From Solirubrobacteraceae bacterium (lineage in GTDB: Bacteria; Actinomycetota; Thermoleophilia; Solirubrobacterales; Solirubrobacteraceae): a stretch of 5,851 nt of DNA. The position numbers and the translations under genes were made by a program. The notes under the pieces are model-generated. The model was not told where the DNA came from and made no database searches. It saw nothing but the letters and a program-made list of their open reading frames with translations. This document shows positions 1 through 4,927 of this stretch, piece after piece. Positions within the stretch are counted from its first letter, which is position 1, and each line of letters starts with the position of its first letter. The stretch is taken from contig JASLDD010000002.1 of assembly GCA_030151725.1 (NCBI GenBank), forward strand, positions 1 through 5,851, written 5' to 3'.

Positions 1-1
1 T

Positions 2-643
2 GAACAGCTCGTTGAACTCCGCCTCCCCGGTTATCTGCCGCAGCGGGCGGACCTGCACGGCGTCCTGCTCCATGTCCATCATGAAGTACGTCAGGCCCTT
101 GTGCTTCGCCACCTCCGAGTCGCTGCGCGCGACGAGCATGCACCACTTCGAGAACTGCGCGCCGCTCGTCCAGACCTTCTGCCCCGTCACGACCCACTCG
201 TCGCCGTCCTTGACCGCCTTCGTTTTCAGCGACGCGAGGTCCGAGCCGGCGTCCGGCTCGGAGAAGCCCTGGCACCAGATCTCCTCGCCCGAGAGGATCG
301 GGCTGAGGTAGCGCTCCTTCTGCTCGTCCGTGCCCCACACCATCAGCGTCGGGCCACCCAGCAAGAGGCCCAGCACGTTAGCCGCCATCGGCACACGGGC
401 GCGCCCGATCTCTTCGAAGTAGATCGCCGATTCCGTCAGCGATGCGCCGCGCCCGCCGTACTCGGTCGGCCATGCCGGAGCCGCCCAGCCCGCGTCATAA
501 AGTCGCCGCTGCCAGTCGCGGCGCCACTTGTAGTGGGCGTCCTCGCCACCGTCCGTGGGGGCTGCGTCCGGCTGGTTGTTTGACAACCAGGTACGCAGCT
601 CGTCGCGAAAGGCAATCTCTTTGGGGCTGAATGTCAGGTCCAT
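2..643 (-). CDS. Acyl-CoA dehydrogenase, N-terminal part (cut by window edge)
   Basis: The first 214 codons of a flavin-dependent acyl-CoA dehydrogenase are present; the gene continues beyond the left edge. The family oxidises acyl-CoA thioesters to 2-enoyl-CoA with FAD in the cytoplasm, in fatty-acid, amino-acid or steroid side-chain breakdown. The N-terminal helical domain is visible (DLTFSPKEIAFRDELRTWL at 2-20, then the WPTEYGGRG turn at 58-66). It is followed by the family's central beta-domain signature EIWCQGFSEPDAGSDLASL at 121-139 and GQKVWTSGA at 154-162, which contact FAD and substrate. The catalytic glutamate lies in the missing C-terminal half, so substrate class cannot be judged. 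The ATG at 643-641 gives the normal N-terminus. It has no good Shine-Dalgarno, but TAGGCT lies six bases upstream. The family call is secure; the substrate is unknown. Confidence 0.95.
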   Translation of the reverse strand, partial: MDLTFSPKEIAFRDELRTWLSNNQPDAAPTDGGEDAHYKWRRDWQRRLYDAGWAAPAWPTEYGGRGASLTESAIYFEEIGRARVPMAANVLGLLLGGPTLMVWGTDEQKERYLSPILSGEEIWCQGFSEPDAGSDLASLKTKAVKDGDEWVVTGQKVWTSGAQFSKWCMLVARSDSEVAKHKGLTYFMMDMEQDAVQVRPLRQITGEAEFNELF

Positions 644-746
644 TGTTGAAGCCTACTCCAGCGCGGGCGGTGCGCGGTCGCCAGGACGCTCGTTCGTCGG
701 TGCCAGGCCGTGTGGGGCACCTCGACGTGTTGCCTCTCTACAGTTG

Positions 747-770
747 CTGTATAGCAATGGTCTTACAGCG
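747..770. promoter_or_regulatory. Operator-like dyad element, copy 1
   Basis: This 24-bp element matches copy 2 (827-850) at 21 of 24 positions. It contains a perfect inverted repeat GCTGTA (746-751) and TACAGC (764-769) around a 12-bp centre. A further half-site, TACAG at 739-743, sits three bases before the left arm and makes a second dyad (TACAG-TTG-CTGTA). It lies about 100 bp upstream of the acyl-CoA dehydrogenase start. The dyad form fits a dimeric repressor such as a TetR- or GntR-family regulator of lipid catabolism. The regulator is not in this window, so that is inference. Confidence 0.55.
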
Positions 771-826
771 TTGCGGGAGAGGTCCGCGATCCCCTGGAGC
801 TGATGCTCTCTCTACGACGACGAGCA

Positions 827-850
827 CTGTATCGCAATGGTTATACAGCG
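827..850. promoter_or_regulatory. Operator-like dyad element, copy 2
   Basis: This is the second copy of the 24-bp element, starting 80 bp from the first. It has perfect arms CTGTAT (827-832) and ATACAG (843-848) around a 10-bp centre. The centre GCAATGGT is identical in both copies although it is not palindromic, so this is a true direct duplication and not just two similar dyads. On the minus strand a possible promoter overlaps it: TTGCGA (837-832), a 17-bp spacer, then TAGAGA (814-809), directed at the acyl-CoA dehydrogenase. A protein bound here would cover the -35 box. Confidence 0.55.
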
Positions 851-960
851 ATCGGAAAGTGAGTTAACTATGTCCGCCTCCAGGGAGCACACGCTCACGC
901 GCAGAGGCAGAGGGCGCCTGCCGTGGACTGGACGCCGGCCGGTGAACCAAGAGATGGTCG

Positions 961-2259
961 CTAGCGACAGCGCCGAACGGTCACACTGCGAGCCGCCGTC
1001 ACAGCCTTGCCGGCCGCAGGCGCCTTGACCATGACGATCCTCGCCAGCAATCGATGTGCGCCGGCGCTCAGCTTGGACGGATCGATCGTGAGGCTGAGCA
1101 CGCCCTTGTGCGCGTTGTGAGCGGTCAGACGCTTGAGCTTGTGGCCGTCGAGGTAGAACGTCACGCCGGCCACGCCTGTGGCCTTCAAGCTCGCCTTGAA
1201 TGGACCGCGCACGCAACTCTGGGGACCGCGCAGCCTCGGCACGCCGACTGCTGAAAACGCGAGCACCCCAGAACTGGGCGTCTGAGCAGGCGTCTTCAAG
1301 GCTGGCGTGGGTGGCAGGAGGGTGAAGACGGTGCCAGTTATGGTCGTCGTCGTGGTGGTTGCGGTCGGAGGCGTTGGTTCGTCCCCGACAGTGGAAGAGG
1401 ACGGCAGTTCCACGACGACGACGTTCGATTCCGCCGCAAAGGATGAGCCTTCGCCTTCGGGCGGGGTGGCGGTCAGCGACACCGCATTCGAGTAGCCGCC
1501 TGCCGCCCTGTCGGCGGCGCTGAGGAGATGGGTGCAGCTGTATGTGGTGGAGGCTCCAGGCGCGAGCTGGGCACTGACCGGACCGCCTGAGGAGGTGCCG
1601 GCGTCGCAGCGCGGGTCGTTGAAGGTGGACAGGCCCAGCGGGACGTTGCCGGTATTGGTGGCCGAGATCTCGTATTGGACGGTCTGACCCGCAGGGCCGC
1701 TCAGCGGTGAGCTCGTGAATGAGCCGCCCGAGCCGACGATCTTCTGAAGGGTCTGGATCGAAAGCGCAGGAGCGGCGGCGCATTTGACCCTGGTGTGGAT
1801 GGCGAAGGCGCCGTGGAAGCCATTTGTCTTCCCCCACCTGGCCCGTGCACTGATCTGGTACCAGGCTCCTTCAGGCCCAGGGGGTGCGTTGATGGCGTCC
1901 ACGTCCGTTCCTTCGGGACCGTCGAAGGTGAACGTCTTGAAGCTCGCCGCCTGATGGTCGATGGAGAGGCGCTCGGTGACGGTGTTGGCGGGCAGGTTGG
2001 GAAAGCCCCTGAACGTCCAGCTGACCTGGGTGCACGTGATGTGGACGACGCCGTTTTCGCGTTCTTCGCTGGACTGGGTCTTAGCGGCTTGTTCTTCAGG
2101 CGTGCGGGTATGCGCCTGGCCGACTGGTGCCAGGAACGCCGCCGCCAGCACGAGGACGAGGGGCACGAGCAGCGCGAGCGAGCTCGCCCATGGCCGGGAG
2201 ATGAGACGCGCGCGAACACACACAGATCCCTCAATCTGTGGCCCCCCTCTATTGCGCAT
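961..2259 (-). CDS. Secreted DUF11-like / Ig-like multidomain protein, function unknown
   Basis: A 432-residue exported protein. Residues 27-44 are a hydrophobic signal-peptide core ending near GQA at 47-49, a likely signal peptidase I site. The mature part reads as: a beta-rich domain at about 66-160, with Cys76 and Cys160; a DUF11-like domain at about 167-285 (YEISATNTGNVPLGLSTFNDPRC), with Cys218 and Cys242; a Pro/Thr linker at about 286-330 with a run of six threonines; and a C-terminal Ig-like domain at about 345-432 (VTFYLDGHKLKRL, then IDPSKLSAGAHRLLARI) bracketed by Cys349 and Cys431. The paired cysteines suggest disulfides. There is no LPXTG motif or C-terminal membrane segment, so release or loose wall association is likely. 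I chose the ATG at 2259 because GAGAGGGG lies five bases upstream. A GTG at 2223 behind GAGGGATCT gives a more usual signal-peptide length and is a real alternative. The frame is open up to an ATG at 2352, but that extension is Arg/Gly-rich and unlikely to be translated. Confidence 0.8.
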   Translation of the reverse strand: MRNRGGPQIEGSVCVRARLISRPWASSLALLVPLVLVLAAAFLAPVGQAHTRTPEEQAAKTQSSEERENGVVHITCTQVSWTFRGFPNLPANTVTERLSIDHQAASFKTFTFDGPEGTDVDAINAPPGPEGAWYQISARARWGKTNGFHGAFAIHTRVKCAAAPALSIQTLQKIVGSGGSFTSSPLSGPAGQTVQYEISATNTGNVPLGLSTFNDPRCDAGTSSGGPVSAQLAPGASTTYSCTHLLSAADRAAGGYSNAVSLTATPPEGEGSSFAAESNVVVVELPSSSTVGDEPTPPTATTTTTTITGTVFTLLPPTPALKTPAQTPSSGVLAFSAVGVPRLRGPQSCVRGPFKASLKATGVAGVTFYLDGHKLKRLTAHNAHKGVLSLTIDPSKLSAGAHRLLARIVMVKAPAAGKAVTAARSVTVRRCR

Positions 2260-2341
2260 CCAATCCCCTCTCCCGTTCCATGGGTAGCGGCCCCGGCACC
2301 TTCCGTGGCCCCTCGTCCCGGCCCGTCCTCTCGACCCGGAA

Positions 2342-2347
2342 ATCTTA
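2342..2347 (-). promoter_or_regulatory. Candidate -10 box for the secreted-protein gene
   Basis: The minus strand reads TAAGAT here, a good match to the sigma-70-type TANNNT -10 hexamer, in a locally AT-richer patch. It would give a leader of roughly 75 bases before the ATG at 2259. No clear -35 hexamer lies 16-18 bp upstream, so an activator would be needed if this is the promoter. Confidence 0.3.
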
Positions 2348-2405
2348 CCCATTAGACGATTGCAGACATCTGCCTATCCACGAGTCAGAACGGATCCCCT
2401 TTGAG

Positions 2406-2445
2406 GGGTGATCTTGGGGTGAGCCTTTGGGTGATAGATGGGTGA
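2406..2445. promoter_or_regulatory. Four phased GGGTGA direct repeats (activator-type array)
   Basis: GGGTGA occurs at 2406, 2417, 2429 and 2440, with steps of 11, 12 and 11 bp, close to one helical turn each. Read on the minus strand the units are TCACCC. Same-face direct repeats at about 11 bp are the classic target form for OmpR/PhoB-type winged-helix regulators and SARPs. The Streptomyces PhoP box is built of 11-nt units with a TCACC-like core, which this resembles. The array ends about 50 bp upstream of the regulator gene start and is also upstream of the divergent secreted-protein gene, so it could control either or both. The repeats are seen directly; the binding protein is inferred. 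Confidence 0.55.
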
Positions 2446-2466
2446 CAAGCAGATAACCCTTTTGTC

Positions 2467-2487
2467 CAGATCTGTCGATACGATCTG
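2467..2487 (+). promoter_or_regulatory. Candidate -10 box inside an inverted repeat, regulator promoter
   Basis: TACGAT at 2479-2484 fits a TANNNT -10 box and ends nine bases before the ATG at 2494. This predicts a transcript starting at or within a few bases of the start codon (leaderless). That agrees with the absence of any Shine-Dalgarno before this gene. A perfect inverted repeat, CAGATC (2467-2472) and GATCTG (2482-2487) with nine bases between, covers the box and could be an operator, for example for autoregulation. No consensus -35 lies at the usual spacing, in line with dependence on an activator at the GGGTGA array. Confidence 0.4.
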
Positions 2488-2493
2488 ACTCTC

Positions 2494-3087
2494 ATGCCGG
2501 ACTCATCAGCCATCACAGTCGCCGTTGGCGACTTCCCCGACCTGCTCGCTCGCGGTCTGCGCGGCCTGGTCGAAGAGGACCCCAGCCTGGAGCTCATCCG
2601 CGGCGACATGTCGCCCGCCCAGCTGACCGGCACGCTGCGTCGCCATCGCCCGCGTGTAGCGATCCTTGACGCGGGACTGCTGCGCAGCCCGGTGGAGGTG
2701 CGCGAGCTCACTACGCGCCATCCCGCCACTCACCTGCTGCTGCTGGCCGACCGGGCATCAAGCGTGGAGGCGGCCCAGCTGCTGGCGTTTGGCGCCGCCG
2801 CCTGTCTTGCCAAGAGCACTGAGGAGCGCGACGTGCTCAACGCCATCCACCTTGCATCGCGCGGGCTGCAACTGATTCCGCGCGGCCCCGAGGGCTCCGG
2901 CTCGGGCATGCTCACGGCGCGCGAGTCAGATGTCCTGGCGGAGCTCCAGCGCCGGCGCTCAAACGCCCAGATAGCGGCCGATCTGAGCATCAGCATTGAG
3001 ACGGTGCGCACCCACGCCCGCCACATCTACCGCAAGCTTGGCGTGGCCTCGCGGCGAGAGCTGCTGGCGCCGGGTCAGATCGGCTAG
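2494..3087 (+). CDS. NarL/LuxR-family response regulator with degenerate receiver
   Basis: A 197-residue cytoplasmic transcription factor. Residues 7-125 form a receiver-like domain and residues 139-193 a LuxR-type helix-turn-helix (LTARESDVL at 140-148, NAQIAADLSISIETVRTHA at 157-175, IYRKLGVASRREL at 178-190). The HTH is canonical. In the receiver, the phospho-acceptor Asp59 (VAILDAG) and Lys107 are kept, but the first acidic pocket residue is Gly12 (VGD instead of the usual DD/ED). The conserved Ser/Thr switch position also appears to be Ala85 (LLLAD). Mg2+ binding and phosphorylation may therefore be weakened or lost. No histidine kinase is adjacent, so it is an orphan here. The ATG at 2494 is the only sensible start: it gives a full receiver, and no ATG or GTG lies just upstream in frame. 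Its stop overlaps the stop of the converging toxin gene. Targets are unknown; the divergent secreted-protein gene is an obvious candidate. Confidence 0.9.
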   Translation: MPDSSAITVAVGDFPDLLARGLRGLVEEDPSLELIRGDMSPAQLTGTLRRHRPRVAILDAGLLRSPVEVRELTTRHPATHLLLLADRASSVEAAQLLAFGAAACLAKSTEERDVLNAIHLASRGLQLIPRGPEGSGSGMLTARESDVLAELQRRRSNAQIAADLSISIETVRTHARHIYRKLGVASRRELLAPGQIG

Positions 3088-3482
3088 CCCAGCTGCAGTA
3101 CCTCGACGATCGCATGCTTGGCCGCCTCCGCACATAGTGCGCTGTCCTTTGTCGCCAGCGGCTCACCCAACTGCTCGGCCAGGACCACGAACAGAGCATC
3201 CCCTGCAGTGAGGTTGGCTCGCAGTGCCCACGCTCGCCGGCGGAGGGGCAGACTTGGAAACAGCTCGATGGGCAGATCGCCCAGATCGGAGACTGCGCCC
3301 GCGGCCCGATCCTCCGAGAGACCCCCGCGCGCCACCTCTCTGCGCAGCACCGCCAGGACCTCGAATACGAGCAGGTCTGGAGCCGCGAGCTCGCCCTCGT
3401 TGTCCATGAGTGCCCGAACATTCCCAGCGACTCCTGCTCCCAAGAGGAAGTCGACCACGACAGAGGTGTCGAGGACCGTCAC
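3084..3482 (-). CDS. vapC: PIN-domain toxin ribonuclease, VapC/FitB type
   Basis: A 132-residue PIN-domain protein, the normal size for a VapC toxin. These are Mg2+-dependent endoribonucleases that cut tRNA, rRNA or mRNA and stop growth when the antitoxin is degraded. The acidic active-site residues are all visible: Asp5 in VLDTSVVVDFL, Glu41 in LLVFEVLAVL, Asp95 in LTAGDALFVVLAE, and Asp113 in LATKDSAL. The toxin is therefore predicted to be active. It starts with GTG at 3482-3480, and the GTGA overlaps the antitoxin stop by four bases, which points to translational coupling. The stop codon lies in a CTAG that also supplies the stop of the converging regulator gene. The RNA target cannot be told from sequence. 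The symbol is a family label, not a proven orthologue. Confidence 0.93.
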   Translation of the reverse strand: MTVLDTSVVVDFLLGAGVAGNVRALMDNEGELAAPDLLVFEVLAVLRREVARGGLSEDRAAGAVSDLGDLPIELFPSLPLRRRAWALRANLTAGDALFVVLAEQLGEPLATKDSALCAEAAKHAIVEVLQLG

Positions 3483-3712
3483 TCGCCTTGATCGCGAATG
3501 GCGCGTACTGCTTGCGCGCTTGACTCGACCAGCTCGACGACGCCTCGTGCCGCTATGCGCTCGGAGAGCTCGGCCGGCGTCGGCCGCCCCGCGGTGCGGG
3601 CGAGCACACCCCGAACATACTCCGAAAGGGACACACCGGAGAGGGCCGCCCGCGCCTTCAAAGTGCGATGGACATCATCTGGCACATCCCGAATCTGAAT
3701 CAAAGTTCCCAT
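3479..3712 (-). CDS. vapB: Ribbon-helix-helix antitoxin, VapB/FitA type
   Basis: A 77-residue antitoxin immediately upstream of the PIN toxin. The N-terminus (LIQIRDVPDDVHRTLKARAALSGVSLSEYVRGVLA, 4-38) is a FitA-like Arc/MetJ ribbon-helix-helix domain: a beta strand that enters the DNA major groove, then two helices for dimerisation. The C-terminal part (about 45-77) is the usual flexible region that occupies the toxin active site. Such antitoxins normally repress their own promoter as a dimer and more tightly with toxin, so the operator should lie in 3713-3805. The ATG at 3712 begins directly before the conserved strand. It lacks an obvious Shine-Dalgarno sequence, and TAACCT ends ten bases upstream on this strand. 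Confidence 0.92.
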   Translation of the reverse strand: MGTLIQIRDVPDDVHRTLKARAALSGVSLSEYVRGVLARTAGRPTPAELSERIAARGVVELVESSAQAVRAIRDQGE

Positions 3713-3805
3713 GCGTCATTGCAGGTTATCATGCGCGATACATACATAGTGACGCCCGTCGACCGATCGCATCCCCGCCGCCGGCGGCGCTAGATTCGAA
3801 GAGCT
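3713..3805. promoter_or_regulatory. Divergent promoter region between vapB and dinB
   Basis: These 93 bases must hold the promoters of both the toxin-antitoxin pair (leftward) and dinB (rightward). The left part (3726-3750) is AT-richer, with an imperfect dyad TATC-N6-GATA (3727-3740) and a tandem TACATACATA. The dyad overlaps the candidate leftward -10 TAACCT (3728-3723) and could be the RHH antitoxin operator. The right part has a 14-bp perfect palindrome CGCCGCCGGCGGCG (3776-3789), directly followed by TAGATT (3791-3796), a candidate -10 for dinB. I see no actinobacterial LexA box of the GAAC-N4-GTTC type, so SOS control of dinB is not supported here. Confidence 0.45.
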
Positions 3806-4912
3806 GTGTCCACCTCAGAGTCCCTGCGCGTCGCGCACCTGGACGCCGACGCCTTCTACGTCTCGATCGAGCTGCGCCGCCATCCAGAGCTGCGCGGCAA
3901 GCCGGTGGTCGTCTCAGGCAGCGGCCCACGTGCGGTGGTTACCACTGCGAGCTATGAGGCGCGCCGCTTCGGCGTCGGCTCCGCCATGCCGGCCTCGCGC
4001 GCGAGGAGACTGTGCCCGCAGGCGATCTTCCTGCCACCCGACTTCCCCGCCTACAGAGAGGCATCTGCGCAGGTGATGGGGATCGTGCGCTCCCATGTGG
4101 AGCGCGTCGAGGTGGTGGGGCTCGATGAGGTCTACCTGGACCTGGAGGGCCTGTTCTCGCCGCGCGCCGCCATGCGCCGGCTCGTGACTGAGATCAAGAC
4201 CGCAACCGAACTGACGTGCTCGGTGGGCATGGGGCCCAACAAGCTCGTCGCCAAGGTGGCATCCGACGCTGAGAAGCCGGCCGGCTTCGTGGCCCTGACA
4301 CGCGAGCAGGCCTGTGCGCGCTTTGGCAATGAGACGCCTGGCCTCGTGCCGGGGATCGGACCCAAGACGACCGCCAGGCTGGCCGCGCTCGGCTTGACCA
4401 CGCTTGCCGCCCTCGCCGCCGCGCCCGAGCAGCTGCTGATCGAGCGCTTCGGACCCAACCTCGGACGCGAGCTGGGCAAACGAGCGCGCTTCGAACACGA
4501 CGGTGTGGTGGGTGCCGCGCGCAAGGTCGTCTCAGAGTCCCGCGAGCGCACCTTCGACACCGACTTGGGCGACCCTGCCGAGCTACGTGCCGCCCTCGCG
4601 CAGATGGCGGGCGAGCTATGTGCGAGCCTCGCCAAGCATGACCGCCGAGGGCGCACGATCGGCATCAAGGTACGACTCGACGACTTCACCACCGTGACCC
4701 GCGCTCACAGCGTGGGCGAGCCGACATGCGACCCCCGCGTCGTAACCGCGCAGGCGCTGAGGCTGCTCGAGGCCTACTCACCACCGCGGCCCGTACGCCT
4801 GCTGGGCGTGCGCGTGGCCGGCCTCAGCAGAGCCGGCGAGCACGCCGAGGCGGGCCCGGCGTCGTCCAGCGCGGATGACGACCCTCGCTCCCAGCTCGCG
4901 CTTCCCGTCTAG
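3806..4912 (+). CDS. dinB: DNA polymerase IV, Y-family translesion polymerase
   Basis: A 368-residue Y-family polymerase, close to the usual Pol IV length. It copies past damaged bases with low fidelity. Palm motifs are present: Asp13 in HLDADAFYVSIE (11-22) and Asp107-Glu108 in VVGLDEVYLD, the metal-binding carboxylates, with Tyr18 as likely steric gate. The more usual SIDEAYLD or SLDEAYLD reads GLDEVYLD here. The finger motif TTASYEARRFGVGSAMP (46-62) and CSVGMGPNKLVAKVASD are typical. A helix-hairpin-helix (VPGIGPKTTARLAALGL) and a little-finger domain follow. The protein ends in SQLALPV, a good match to a sliding-clamp-binding QLxL motif. The start is GTG at 3806: an in-frame TAG at 3791-3793 blocks extension, and the next Met lies beyond the first catalytic Asp. 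No clear Shine-Dalgarno is seen, and TAGATT ends nine bases upstream. The gene probably leads the transcript that includes the hydrolases. Confidence 0.96.
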   Translation: MSTSESLRVAHLDADAFYVSIELRRHPELRGKPVVVSGSGPRAVVTTASYEARRFGVGSAMPASRARRLCPQAIFLPPDFPAYREASAQVMGIVRSHVERVEVVGLDEVYLDLEGLFSPRAAMRRLVTEIKTATELTCSVGMGPNKLVAKVASDAEKPAGFVALTREQACARFGNETPGLVPGIGPKTTARLAALGLTTLAALAAAPEQLLIERFGPNLGRELGKRARFEHDGVVGAARKVVSESRERTFDTDLGDPAELRAALAQMAGELCASLAKHDRRGRTIGIKVRLDDFTTVTRAHSVGEPTCDPRVVTAQALRLLEAYSPPRPVRLLGVRVAGLSRAGEHAEAGPASSSADDDPRSQLALPV

Positions 4913-4927
4913 CGCTAGGATCGAGCC

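Larger units (their letters stand above)
644..960. other. Intergenic region with operator-like repeats
   Basis: These 317 bases separate two minus-strand genes, so they hold the 3' flank of the secreted-protein gene and the promoter region of the acyl-CoA dehydrogenase. I see no convincing protein gene: short open frames here lack family features and a ribosome binding site. The notable content is a pair of 24-bp dyad elements (747-770 and 827-850). About 850-960 shows nothing recognisable apart from a short palindrome at its right end. No intrinsic terminator with a T-tract is visible. Confidence 0.6.

Noticed and set aside
101..583. A 160-codon plus-strand open frame over the acyl-CoA dehydrogenase
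   Set aside because: The minus strand encodes an unmistakable acyl-CoA dehydrogenase over the same bases; this frame has an Arg/Ala/Val-rich, domain-free composition.
1336..1362. Repetitive GTC/GTG triplets considered as a microsatellite or regulatory repeat
   Set aside because: They encode the polythreonine stretch of the Pro/Thr linker in the secreted protein and use mixed threonine codons, so they are explained by the protein.
812..1837. A long minus-strand open frame of 341 codons overlapping the secreted-protein gene
   Set aside because: It is a shifted-frame shadow: Arg/His-rich, without domains or a ribosome site. The overlapping frame encodes a signal peptide and recognisable beta domains.
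2396..2408. CCCCT-TTG-AGGGG hairpin considered as a terminator
   Set aside because: The arms are only five bases, there is no T-tract, and it lies between divergent genes where no transcript needs to end. It partly overlaps the first GGGTGA unit.
3791..3808. TTCGAA before dinB considered as part of a LexA box
   Set aside because: The required second half-site at the GAAC-N4-GTTC spacing is absent.
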